From contig NZ_FQUI01000018.1 of the NCBI RefSeq assembly GCF_900129175.1, positions 1 through 38,300 on the forward strand: a DNA stretch of 38,300 bases, given 5' to 3'. A program made the position numbers and the translations under genes. Source of the DNA: Marinitoga hydrogenitolerans DSM 16785 (lineage in GTDB: Bacteria; Thermotogota; Thermotogae; Petrotogales; Petrotogaceae). The notes beneath the pieces were generated by a model, which saw nothing but the letters and a program-made list of their open reading frames with translations, ran no database searches and had not been told where the DNA came from. Of this stretch, positions 7,925 through 15,985 are shown piece by piece. The stretch's first letter is position 1. Each line of letters starts with the position of its first letter.

Positions 7925-9814
7925 CTATTGTATTGTATATTCTACCATATTAATAATTGTTAAAGGTACATTCCAATCCCAATTTTCAGGATAAGGATTA
8001 TTTGGAATTGTATCTGGTGACGAAGAACCATCTCCTCCTACTATTGTTCCAACAAATTTAAATTTGTCTCCTTTAGTCAAACCAAAATCAGATAATTTAA
8101 TTTTAACTTCCATAACCGGATCAGCATTAATTTTTTGATCTATTTTTCCAGATATATCTGTTTTTGTTTCTGTCCCTTCGACAATCCACAGTTGCGGATC
8201 TCCATGTTCCCAAGCGGCTACAAAACCATGAATTGGTGTTCCATCTTGAGTTTGAATTGCTCGTGGCCAACTTCCGAAATTCATGTCTGTTGCTCCACCA
8301 GTAGCACCATCTACAGAAAAATATATAATAAAACCATTGCCTGAAGCTTTATATTTTGCTCCTATATATAAGTATTTATCATCATTTGCAACACCTATCC
8401 AATTTACGTCATTGTCTGACCCCCATTTGCTATCATCTGCAGCATCATCAAGAACTGTCTTTGTTGCATAATCTGTCCAATCTGATAAATCGCCATCTAT
8501 AATTATTTGTCCAGGTGCTGCTATATCATTTTCATCTCTCGGAACAACTTTTAATTGATCATAATTATACATTACAACTCCAGTAATATTATAAGTTATA
8601 TCAGTACTGAATTCTGTTGTCGTATAATTTTTTACAACAATTGTTGCACCATTTGATTCAAAAGTAGCATTATTATATCCATCATCTATATTTTTACATA
8701 CACCTTCAAATTTTACTAATTTTCCATAATAATCCCAATTGTCAGCTATTTCAACCCCACTTATGTCTACGGGGATTATTTCTACATTTGATTTCAAAAC
8801 AGTTACAGAAGCTGTATCGTTTAAATTATATTTATATACATTATTAGTTGAATCTATGAAATGACTTACCGATCCTTCAACATATACTAAATCACCTATA
8901 TTCAAATTAGCAATATTAGCAGGCTTGTATATTTCAATTCCTTTTGTCTCATCTTGAATAAATACATATGTGCTATATTTATAGTTCACAATACCAATAG
9001 AGGAAGCATCATGTGTTCCATTTACATCTATATCATTAACAACTTCGGAGATTGATTTAATTTCGTCTAAAGGTTCAACAATTAATTTTGAAAAATGTGG
9101 ATCAAATTTTATTCTCGCTCCCATTGCATAATTTCCTGAGGTAAATGCTAAAGTATTTCCACCCGTTCCATAATAATGATTTTCGCTAAATATAAATGGT
9201 CCATTATCCCAATTATTAACTCCTACACCAATTTTGAATTCAAGTGGATTTTCGGGTCCAAAAATTGTTTTTGTAGATTTTTCTGTTGTATAACTCCCCT
9301 CTGTCATTTCAACAAAGTTCCACCCTGTTGGAGTTCCAACAAAATATATTGGAGAAGCGTCTTTTGTATTATCTCCCATTACTCCTGCTATTGTTTTATG
9401 ATCAGTTGTTGTATCTGCTGATGGATCAAAATAGAATATTACCTTGTCCATATTTTTAACAACATCCGGATCTATTGGAACACTTGGATCAAACTTTTCA
9501 AATCCACCATATGCAATTGAACTATCTCCCGTTATTTGAACAACTTTCCACCACCATACTTTTTCATTATTAGTTGGTGCTGGAACATTATCTATTAAAT
9601 CTGATCCAGCAATTTCTAATTTATATGTTCCATCGTTTTGCTGTGAAAATTTCCAGTCAGGAATTAAATCAAATTTAAATCCTTCTTCACTATTAGAAAA
9701 ATAAAGATAATATCCATCTTCTAGTTTAGTAGGTTCTTCGGGTTTTGGAAAACATCCTACTAAAAATAAAGATAATAATACAGTAATGCTAAAAAAAATA
9801 AAAATCTTTTTCAT
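7925..9814 (-). CDS. Large envelope lipoprotein with OB-fold and CBM9/DOMON-like domains
   Basis: A 629-residue lipoprotein (SLFLVGC lipobox). The N-terminal part (to about residue 245) has repeated beta segments, including IYFVGTPTGWNFVEMTEG, which recalls SusE/F-type starch-binding modules. The middle (about 260-430) looks like an OB-fold: ISEVVNDID, YVFIQDETKGIEIYKP, LNIGDLVYVEGSV, VVPRDENDI. The end (about 435-629) starts IIIDGDLSDWTDYATK and resembles CBM9/DOMON carbohydrate-binding domains found at the ends of secreted glycosidases. No catalytic motif is visible, so I infer glycan binding at the cell surface. The ATG at 9814 follows GGAGGGGAAATT; the frame extends 15 codons upstream without support. 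It has its own promoter-like -10 and terminator. Confidence 0.72.
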   Translation of the reverse strand: MKKIFIFFSITVLLSLFLVGCFPKPEEPTKLEDGYYLYFSNSEEGFKFDLIPDWKFSQQNDGTYKLEIAGSDLIDNVPAPTNNEKVWWWKVVQITGDSSIAYGGFEKFDPSVPIDPDVVKNMDKVIFYFDPSADTTTDHKTIAGVMGDNTKDASPIYFVGTPTGWNFVEMTEGSYTTEKSTKTIFGPENPLEFKIGVGVNNWDNGPFIFSENHYYGTGGNTLAFTSGNYAMGARIKFDPHFSKLIVEPLDEIKSISEVVNDIDVNGTHDASSIGIVNYKYSTYVFIQDETKGIEIYKPANIANLNIGDLVYVEGSVSHFIDSTNNVYKYNLNDTASVTVLKSNVEIIPVDISGVEIADNWDYYGKLVKFEGVCKNIDDGYNNATFESNGATIVVKNYTTTEFSTDITYNITGVVMYNYDQLKVVPRDENDIAAPGQIIIDGDLSDWTDYATKTVLDDAADDSKWGSDNDVNWIGVANDDKYLYIGAKYKASGNGFIIYFSVDGATGGATDMNFGSWPRAIQTQDGTPIHGFVAAWEHGDPQLWIVEGTETKTDISGKIDQKINADPVMEVKIKLSDFGLTKGDKFKFVGTIVGGDGSSSPDTIPNNPYPENWDWNVPLTIINMVEYTIQ

Positions 9815-9863
9815 AATTTCCCCTCCTGTTATAAGAATTTTGTTATCTTTTTGTTGCAATAAT

Positions 9864-9892
9864 ATTATACCTCTTTACTTTTAAGCAAGAAA
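9864..9892 (-). promoter_or_regulatory. Possible promoter of the large lipoprotein gene
   Basis: A consensus TATAAT -10 lies on the minus strand at 9864-9869, about 50 nt before the start codon. The -35 at 17-nt spacing is poor (TTTCTT at 9887-9892). Confidence 0.4.
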
Positions 9893-9964
9893 TGCGAAAA
9901 AAAGTTATTATATATAATTTTATTATATTATTTATAATTATTTAATATTAACAGCAAAATTCTT

Positions 9965-9994
9965 AAAAAAAATAAGGAATCCTTTGGATCCCTT
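9965..9994 (-). terminator. Intrinsic terminator of the enolase-superfamily gene
   Basis: AAGGAATCC at 9974-9982 pairs with GGATCCCTT at 9986-9994 around TTT. The one mismatch is a G-U pair in minus-strand RNA, and eight U residues follow. The stem includes the last bases of the stop codon. Confidence 0.82.
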
Positions 9995-10925
9995 ACTTAG
10001 AAGTTTTTTCTATATAATGTTCATAATTAAGATCTATATAATTAAATGATTCTTTTATCTTTTTCGTCCAATCTAATGTTATTGGATGTTCTATTCTTGA
10101 TGAAATCATTGTTTCCAAACCTAAACTTTCAGCAACTTTTAAATACTCAGAAGTTTTTAATAATCCCCCAAATTTTGTGATTTCAAATACCAATCCTGCA
10201 GAAATATCTTTTAATCTTATTATATCCTGAAGTGTTTTAAAGGATTCATCCCAAAAAACAGGATATTTCGTCAAAAGGTCTTTTACTGCAAATTCACTCC
10301 CGATAGGTAATGGTTGTTCTATTGCCATTATATCAAGCCCTTTAAATACATCAAGTATTTTTTTTACTTCATAATGGTTAAATATACCTTTAAAATCTAT
10401 CCATATTTTGTATTTATCAATATTTGCTTTTAATATCTCTAATTCTTCTAAAGACAATTTTTCAATGAATTCAATTTTAACCATTAATGCATCTATTAAT
10501 TCATCATAAACAGCATATCCCATATCATTATAAACATATAATTTTTTCATCTCTTCGTTTAAATCTTTTTTTGAAAAAAGTATTTTTGACAAATCTAAAT
10601 TTTTAGAATTTAGGATATAATCAGCAATAGCAATTTCAACGGCTGTTTTTGATGACATATCAAATTTAACTATATTACTCATTACTTTTTCAAAGTCTGC
10701 ATAATTGTTCAAATCTTCCCATTCTTCGGTTAATTTTCTCATCTTCTCAATTATAGCCATTGTTGTTTTGTATGTTTCGCCAAAATCTGCATTTGGAGTT
10801 CCAGCTCCTATTCCTTCAATTCCATTTGAATTTATTTTGAAAACAGCATGTTCTATCCATTCTTTCTTTAAATATTTTAATATACTTCTTTCCTGCCAAT
10901 AATATACATCTCTTTTTCTATTCAT
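9993..10925 (-). CDS. Enolase-superfamily protein (muconate cycloisomerase/dipeptide epimerase-like)
   Basis: A 310-residue protein with the barrel signature of the muconate-lactonizing/mandelate-racemase group. Three acidic metal ligands fall at the ends of successive strands (D177 in WIDFKG, E203 in IEQPLP, D226 in FWDESF), followed by the lysine K251 in ITKFGG that these enzymes use as acid/base. A further Lys at 150 (LMVKIEF) may be the other catalytic base. The N-terminal capping domain is present but divergent. Members abstract a proton alpha to a carboxylate; the substrate cannot be told from the sequence, and dipeptide epimerase, o-succinylbenzoate synthase-like or sugar-acid roles are all possible. 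The start ATG follows GGAGGAAAATT. A deleted copy lies at 4005-4422, so the envelope cluster sits between two direct copies. Confidence 0.7.
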   Translation of the reverse strand: MNRKRDVYYWQERSILKYLKKEWIEHAVFKINSNGIEGIGAGTPNADFGETYKTTMAIIEKMRKLTEEWEDLNNYADFEKVMSNIVKFDMSSKTAVEIAIADYILNSKNLDLSKILFSKKDLNEEMKKLYVYNDMGYAVYDELIDALMVKIEFIEKLSLEELEILKANIDKYKIWIDFKGIFNHYEVKKILDVFKGLDIMAIEQPLPIGSEFAVKDLLTKYPVFWDESFKTLQDIIRLKDISAGLVFEITKFGGLLKTSEYLKVAESLGLETMISSRIEHPITLDWTKKIKESFNYIDLNYEHYIEKTSK

Positions 10926-11001
10926 AATTTTCCTCCTGATTTTAGGTATTTATAATTTATAGTAATTAAAAAAATATTTAAGTATTTATACTTTTTTCTG
11001 A

Positions 11002-11007
11002 TATAAT
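11002..11007 (+). promoter_or_regulatory. Possible -10 element upstream of the Sia-type operon
   Basis: TATAAT occurs about 48 nt before the first start codon. A second TATAAT lies at 11013-11018. No good -35 is seen at 16-18 nt for either, so the promoter may need an activator or an alternative sigma factor. A short inverted repeat AAGTA-TTTA-TACTT (10980-10993) lies just upstream. Confidence 0.3.
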
Positions 11008-11054
11008 AAATATATAATATTAAAATAAATATATGAGATATGGGGGTTAATATT

Positions 11055-12749
11055 ATGATGAATAGGCATAAAATCATTTTCCCATTATTATTTATATCTA
11101 TGTTATTGATAATAGGGATGGGATTGTTTTTTTCTATTAACTATTATAATATAAATTTAAGCAAAGCGCAAGACTATATTAAAAGTGAGAATTCTGTTGT
11201 TGCTACATTCATTGATGATTATTTTACAGAATTAATTCATTTTACAGAAACATTTGCAAAAGATAAAGATTTTATCAATGCTGGATTTTCTAAAAAAAGT
11301 GAAGAAAAAGTTTTAGAAATATTGAAAAATTACAAGAATTCAAATAAAAATATCGCTTACATTTATACTGGTTATAAAAACAAAAAATTAGTTATTAACG
11401 ATTGGGAAGTACCTGAAGAATATGATCCAACAATTAGACCATGGTATATTGAAGGTATTAAAAATCCTAAAAGTGTATATATCGGAACACCTTATGAAGA
11501 ATATAAAACAAAAATATGGTTAATCTCTACAGGAAAAGCTTTAATTAACGAGAAAAATGAAGTAGTTGGTGTCTTATCTATAGATTGCTCTCTTAGTGAT
11601 TTTGTAAACTTAATAAACTCCGAATTAAGTTACAAAACAGGACAAACTTTTGTTATTAATGACAAAGGAACTATAATTCTACACAAAAATATAGAAAATA
11701 TAAACAAAAAATTTGAATATACTCATTTCGTTGGATCAAAAGGAATTATAAAAGATAATATTAATAATAAGAGCTATTACATAGCTTATACTAAATTAAA
11801 CTCATCTGGATGGTATATTGTTACTATGGTAGAGAAAGCTGAAGTTATGTCACCCATATACAAAGGCGTAATTTCTTATTCTATTATATCTATTTCTTTA
11901 CTTTTATCTTTTGTTATATTACAAAGTATATTAATATCTAATTTCAGGTTAAAAAAGTTGGTTGAAGAAAGAACAAAAGAGTTAGAACAAAAAAACAAAA
12001 AAATTATGGACAGCATTTTATATGCTAAAAATATACAAAATTCTATATTACCATCTGAAAAAATTTTAAAAAACAAATTCAAAGATTTTTTTATACTATG
12101 GAAACCTTCAAATATTGTAGGTGGCGATTTTTATTGGTATAAAGAAAGAAATGATGGTTCATTCTATATTGCAGTAGTTGATTGTACTGGTCATGGGGTG
12201 CCTGGAGCTTTGATGACAATGACTGCAAATTCTATATTAAACAGAATTATAGACGATACAAATTTAGTTAGTCCTTCAGATATACTTCAAAAATTAAATA
12301 TTTTATTTAAAAATGCTATTAACTCTTATAATAATGATTATAGATATGATGATGGAATGGAAATAGGTCTTTGTTATATTTCGAATAACAAATTAACATA
12401 TAGTGGTGCTGGTATATCTTTGTATTATACAAAAGATAATAAAACCATAAGAGTAAAAGGAGATAATAAGGGTATTGGATATAAAAGGTCTAAAACTGAT
12501 TATATCTTTAGTGAACATATTATTGAAATTGAAAGTAACATGAATTTTTATATAACTTCTGATGGATATGAAGATCAAAATAATCCTGAGGGAAAAAGAT
12601 TGGGCAGGAAAAATTTTGTTAATTTATTAAATAGCATTTATAAAGAACCGATGGATAAACAGAAAGAAGAAATTGAGAAATTTCTGAAAAATTATATGAA
12701 AAATGAAGAACAAAGAGACGACATTACTGTTATAGGTTTCAAATTATAG
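11055..12749 (+). CDS. siaA: SiaA-like membrane PP2C phosphatase with Cache sensor
   Basis: A 564-residue sensor phosphatase. TM1 is at about residues 7-28, followed by a periplasmic dCache-type domain with the RPWY motif near 128-131, TM2 near 273-297, a short coiled coil (LVEERTKELEQKN), and a SpoIIE/PP2C domain from about 320. The metal-binding acids of the phosphatase are present: VGGDFYW, VDCTGHGVPGA and RDDITVIGF. In Pseudomonas aeruginosa SiaA removes the phosphate from SiaC; here SiaB- and SiaC-like genes follow two and three genes downstream, which fixes the assignment. Unlike the Pseudomonas protein I see no HAMP domain between TM2 and the phosphatase. The ATG at 11055 is chosen because GGGGGT sits 8 nt upstream; the ATG at 11040 overlaps that site. 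Confidence 0.88.
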   Translation: MMNRHKIIFPLLFISMLLIIGMGLFFSINYYNINLSKAQDYIKSENSVVATFIDDYFTELIHFTETFAKDKDFINAGFSKKSEEKVLEILKNYKNSNKNIAYIYTGYKNKKLVINDWEVPEEYDPTIRPWYIEGIKNPKSVYIGTPYEEYKTKIWLISTGKALINEKNEVVGVLSIDCSLSDFVNLINSELSYKTGQTFVINDKGTIILHKNIENINKKFEYTHFVGSKGIIKDNINNKSYYIAYTKLNSSGWYIVTMVEKAEVMSPIYKGVISYSIISISLLLSFVILQSILISNFRLKKLVEERTKELEQKNKKIMDSILYAKNIQNSILPSEKILKNKFKDFFILWKPSNIVGGDFYWYKERNDGSFYIAVVDCTGHGVPGALMTMTANSILNRIIDDTNLVSPSDILQKLNILFKNAINSYNNDYRYDDGMEIGLCYISNNKLTYSGAGISLYYTKDNKTIRVKGDNKGIGYKRSKTDYIFSEHIIEIESNMNFYITSDGYEDQNNPEGKRLGRKNFVNLLNSIYKEPMDKQKEEIEKFLKNYMKNEEQRDDITVIGFKL

Positions 12750-12763
12750 GTGGTGATATTATT
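12749..12763 (+). promoter_or_regulatory. Ribosome binding site and AUU start of the SiaD-like gene
   Basis: GGTGGTGAT (12749-12757) matches the GGAGGTGAT consensus at 8 of 9 positions. It is followed after 3 nt by ATT at 12761-12763, in frame with the GGDEF domain. There is no ATG, GTG or TTG in this frame until 13010, which lies inside the conserved domain. Another ATT at 12758 is too close to the site. Confidence 0.6.
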
Positions 12764-13489
12764 TATTTAAAAAAAGAATTTGAAATTATAAAAAAGGCTG
12801 AGAATACTTTAAAGGAAAATCCTTCTTATGATTCTTTAAAAGAATCATATAGATCTTTATTAGATGAATATAAAAAATTACTTGATGAATATTACAAATT
12901 AATTCATATCTCAGATATTCAGGATAATTATCTTTTTGAACTAAAGGAGAAATTAGAAAGAAAAAATATTTATTTAAAAAATTTATCTGAAAAAGACACA
13001 TTAACTGGATTGTATAATAGACTAAAATTCGATGAAATCATTAACTATCAAATCAATTTATATAAAAGAGAAGGAAGAAAGTTTTCCTTAATTATGATGG
13101 ACTTAGATAAATTTAAGAAAATTAATGATGCATTTGGACATAATATTGGTGATAGAATTTTAATAGAACTTTCAAAGATATTAAGAAGAAACCTAAGAAA
13201 AATCGACTTTGTTTTCAGATGGGGAGGAGACGAATTTTTAATAATCTTGCCTAATACCAACTTAAAATCTGCTATAAAAGTGGCTCATAAACTTAAAAAA
13301 ATTATTTTATTAGATAAAAATTTAAAAAACATAACCGCAAGTATTGGATTAACTGTTTATAACGGAGAAAACATCGACGAAATAATAAATATAGCTGATA
13401 CTGCATTATATAATTCAAAAAATTCTGGAAGAAATAAAATATTTTTCTATCAAAGGGGGGAGTTTTTTGAATCCGAAAAACATTCTTGA
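12761..13489 (+). CDS. siaD: SiaD-like diguanylate cyclase with AUU start
   Basis: A GGDEF enzyme that makes c-di-GMP from two GTP. Read from the AUU at 12761 it has 242 residues: a helical N-terminal region of about 80 residues, then SEKDTLTGLYNRLKFDE, the MMDLDKFKKINDAFGH block and RWGGDEF. The inhibitory-site motif RKID lies five residues before GGDEF, so product feedback is expected. Pseudomonas SiaD has the same plan, a helical N-terminus that binds SiaC followed by GGDEF. Starting at the first ordinary codon (TTG 13010) would remove the helical region and the conserved DTLTG block. The upstream frame is open and gene-like back to the ribosome site 11 nt after siaA. The SiaB-like gene overlaps its end by 23 bp. 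No membrane segment, so it is cytosolic. Confidence 0.8.
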   Translation: MYLKKEFEIIKKAENTLKENPSYDSLKESYRSLLDEYKKLLDEYYKLIHISDIQDNYLFELKEKLERKNIYLKNLSEKDTLTGLYNRLKFDEIINYQINLYKREGRKFSLIMMDLDKFKKINDAFGHNIGDRILIELSKILRRNLRKIDFVFRWGGDEFLIILPNTNLKSAIKVAHKLKKIILLDKNLKNITASIGLTVYNGENIDEIINIADTALYNSKNSGRNKIFFYQRGEFFESEKHS

Positions 13490-14012
13490 AATTAAAGATC
13501 AAATTCGAAAAAATAATATTATTATGAGTTTTATAGGGCCATTTTCTCAAGGTATAATAGAAGAAATAGGAAGAGCATTGAGAGAATATATAAAAAATGA
13601 TAAAAATCATAACACATCTTCTAACAATATTTTTTCTGTATTTATTGAACAAAGTCAAAACATTAAAAACTATGAACGAATTTTATCTAAAAAAGAAATC
13701 AATCATGTATTTTTAGAATCAATAATATTAATTGGAAAAAACGAACAAAACTATTTTATCAGTTCTGGAAATATAGTAAAAAAAGAGGATATAGAAAATC
13801 TTAAAGAACGTATAGATGAGATAAATTCCTTAAGTAAAGATGAAATTAAATTATTATATAAAAAACGATTAAGAGAAAATTTCAAAAGCAAAACCGGCGG
13901 TGCTGGCTTGGGATTTCTTGAAATGGCTAAAAGGGCTTCAAATAAATTTGAATATGATTTTATTAAACTCGATAATAATTATTATTATTTTATTCTAGTA
14001 ATAACGGTCTAA
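13467..14012 (+). CDS. siaB: SiaB-like serine/threonine kinase
   Basis: A 181-residue protein of the SiaB/DUF6272 family, a small GHKL-fold kinase. The N box is FIEQSQNIKNY (about 59-69), and a Gly-rich ATP-lid segment GGAGLGFLEMAKRA lies at about 144-157. In Pseudomonas this kinase phosphorylates SiaC on one threonine, countering the SiaA phosphatase. The start is a TTG placed 4 nt after GGGGAG, overlapping the end of the SiaD-like gene. The SiaC-like gene follows after 15 bp with its own GGAGGT. Family, size and neighbours all agree. Confidence 0.88.
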   Translation: MNPKNILEIKDQIRKNNIIMSFIGPFSQGIIEEIGRALREYIKNDKNHNTSSNNIFSVFIEQSQNIKNYERILSKKEINHVFLESIILIGKNEQNYFISSGNIVKKEDIENLKERIDEINSLSKDEIKLLYKKRLRENFKSKTGGAGLGFLEMAKRASNKFEYDFIKLDNNYYYFILVITV

Positions 14013-14027
14013 ATAGGAGGTATTAAA

Positions 14028-14408
14028 ATGGAAAAATTAATTATTAAACCAACTAAATCTACACCAGAAATAATATTTGATCCTGAAAAAAACATCTTAT
14101 CTATTAAAGGTGAATCATATCCAGAAAATTCCTTTGATTTTTATAATCCTATATTTGAATGGTTAGAAAATTATATAAATAATTTAGATATTGAAACAGA
14201 AGTTATTTTTAATTTTGATATTAGTTATTTAAATACCAGTAGCACAAAATCAATTATGTTTATATTAGACATTTTAGAAGAAGCTTATAACAAGAATAAA
14301 AATGTGAAAATTAATTGGTATTATGATGAAGATAATGAATTTTCTTATGAAATAGCGGAAAATTTTATGGAAGATTTAACCATACCATTTACACTAATAA
14401 AAAAATAG
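14028..14408 (+). CDS. siaC: SiaC-like phospho-switch protein
   Basis: A 126-residue protein of the SiaC/DUF1987 family, which has a STAS-like fold. The family signature FDISYLNTSSTKSI is clear. T70 in this motif is the likely counterpart of the threonine (Thr68) phosphorylated in Pseudomonas SiaC. In that system unphosphorylated SiaC binds SiaD and activates c-di-GMP synthesis. The start ATG follows GGAGGTATTAAA. It is followed by a CheA-like kinase gene, an addition to the four-gene Pseudomonas operon. The mechanism is carried over from Pseudomonas and is untested here. Confidence 0.9.
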   Translation: MEKLIIKPTKSTPEIIFDPEKNILSIKGESYPENSFDFYNPIFEWLENYINNLDIETEVIFNFDISYLNTSSTKSIMFILDILEEAYNKNKNVKINWYYDEDNEFSYEIAENFMEDLTIPFTLIKK

Positions 14409-14437
14409 TGAGATTATTCTCCCAAAGAGGTGTTTTA

Positions 14438-15985
14438 ATGGACAGTATTTTTTCAAATGAATATAAGAAATTGGAAAATCATAAAATTTTTTTAAAAAAT
14501 AATAGTTTTTCTGTGGAAAATTTAATTGATAAATATGAATGTTTGATCAAAGATTATGAGCACTTGTTGAGTCAAACAAAAAAGATTTCTAAGATAAGCG
14601 ATATTAATCAAATGATGTTAATTGAAACAAAAAAAAGATTAAGGTTATTATTGGACAACTCTGATGAAGGCTTTTTAATGTTTGGAAAAGATTTCTTGAT
14701 TCACAATGAATATAGCAAGGAATGTTTAAATATTTTTGAAACAGATGATATTTCAAAAAAAAATATTTTAGAATTATTATATAATTCAGATTATGAAATC
14801 GAAAAAAAAATATTATCTCATATTTTTGAAAATGATGAAAAAGATTATGTATATTTGGAATTATTACCAGATGAAGTTAAAATAAATAATAAAATATTAA
14901 AAGTAAAATATAAGATTATTTATTTAGACTCTGTAAAAAGGGTTATGTGCATAATACAAGACATTACGGAAAAAAAAGAATTAGAAGAAAAAATAGAAAA
15001 TGAAAAAAATAATACAAAAATGCTATTGAATGTTGTAATGAATAGAGATATTTTAAAAAAGAATATAGAGGATTATATTAGATATGTTACAAAACAGATA
15101 TATAATGATATATCTGTATATTCAATTCAAGATTTTATTATGAATTTTTATAAAAATATACATACTTATAAAGGTTTATTTTTACAGTGGCACTTTATAA
15201 AAACCGGAAAAAATTTAGATAAACTTGAAAATGAATTAGATTTATTAAAAAAATCAAATATAAAAGATAAAAATAAAGTAGTAACTTTTATAAAAGACAG
15301 AAAGCTAAATACTTTTCTAAATGAAGAATTGAATTTTATCAATAGTGTTTTAGGAAAAGATTTTCTAAAAAACGAAATGATCTGGATAGATAAAAATAAA
15401 ATAATAATTTTAGAAAAATATATTGAAAATATTTTACCAGAAAAATATTCTCAATTAATATTGGCTGAAATAAAAAAACTTTATTTCAAAGATATAAAAG
15501 ATATATTTGAAACATATAAAAAATATACCTTTGAATTAGCAGAGAAATTTGGGAAAAAGATTGATTCGTTTGAAATTGACTCTAACTTGTTTATAGATAT
15601 TGATGATTATTATGACTTTATAAAGTCATTAATCCATATATTTAGAAATATTGTCATACATGGCATAGAAAGACCAGAAGAAAGACTTATTTTAAATAAA
15701 ACACCAGGTGGTAATATTAAATGTAAAATATATGAAAAAGAAAATATTATTCATATTATAATATCAGATGATGGAAAAGGCATAGAAAATATAGATAAAA
15801 TATTCGAATATGGCTATACATCAAAATATGAATCAAATATATACGCTGGAAAAGGAATTGGATTATATTCCGTAAAGAATGAAGTTGAAATTTTAAATGG
15901 TAAAATTTCCGTTTATTCTGAACCAAATAAAGGTACAACTTTTAACATCACAATTCCCAGGAGGTATCTATGTCAAAAATATTGA
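14438..15985 (+). CDS. CheA-like hybrid: PAS, Hpt-like histidine and ATPase domain
   Basis: A 515-residue cytosolic protein. It has an N-terminal helical segment, a PAS-like domain at about 66-180 ending in the linker CIIQDITEKKELEEK, a helical region with NIHTYKG around H242 that resembles the phosphorylated His of CheA/Hpt domains (HxxKG), and a GHKL ATPase domain. In the ATPase, IFRNIVIHGIE (402-411) is the CheA-type N box, SDDGKGIE the G1 box and GKGIGL the G2 box. It has no CheW-binding or response-regulator-binding domain of CheA type. It presumably passes phosphate to the response regulator encoded next, whose start overlaps by 16 bp. The ATG at 14438 follows AGAGGTGTTTTA; the GTG at 14408 has no ribosome site. 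Confidence 0.75.
   Translation: MDSIFSNEYKKLENHKIFLKNNSFSVENLIDKYECLIKDYEHLLSQTKKISKISDINQMMLIETKKRLRLLLDNSDEGFLMFGKDFLIHNEYSKECLNIFETDDISKKNILELLYNSDYEIEKKILSHIFENDEKDYVYLELLPDEVKINNKILKVKYKIIYLDSVKRVMCIIQDITEKKELEEKIENEKNNTKMLLNVVMNRDILKKNIEDYIRYVTKQIYNDISVYSIQDFIMNFYKNIHTYKGLFLQWHFIKTGKNLDKLENELDLLKKSNIKDKNKVVTFIKDRKLNTFLNEELNFINSVLGKDFLKNEMIWIDKNKIIILEKYIENILPEKYSQLILAEIKKLYFKDIKDIFETYKKYTFELAEKFGKKIDSFEIDSNLFIDIDDYYDFIKSLIHIFRNIVIHGIERPEERLILNKTPGGNIKCKIYEKENIIHIIISDDGKGIENIDKIFEYGYTSKYESNIYAGKGIGLYSVKNEVEILNGKISVYSEPNKGTTFNITIPRRYLCQKY

Noticed and set aside
13010-13489. Short GGDEF protein starting at TTG 13010
   Set aside because: It would begin inside the conserved DTLTGLYNR block, with no ribosome site before it; the frame is open and gene-like upstream to the AUU at 12761.
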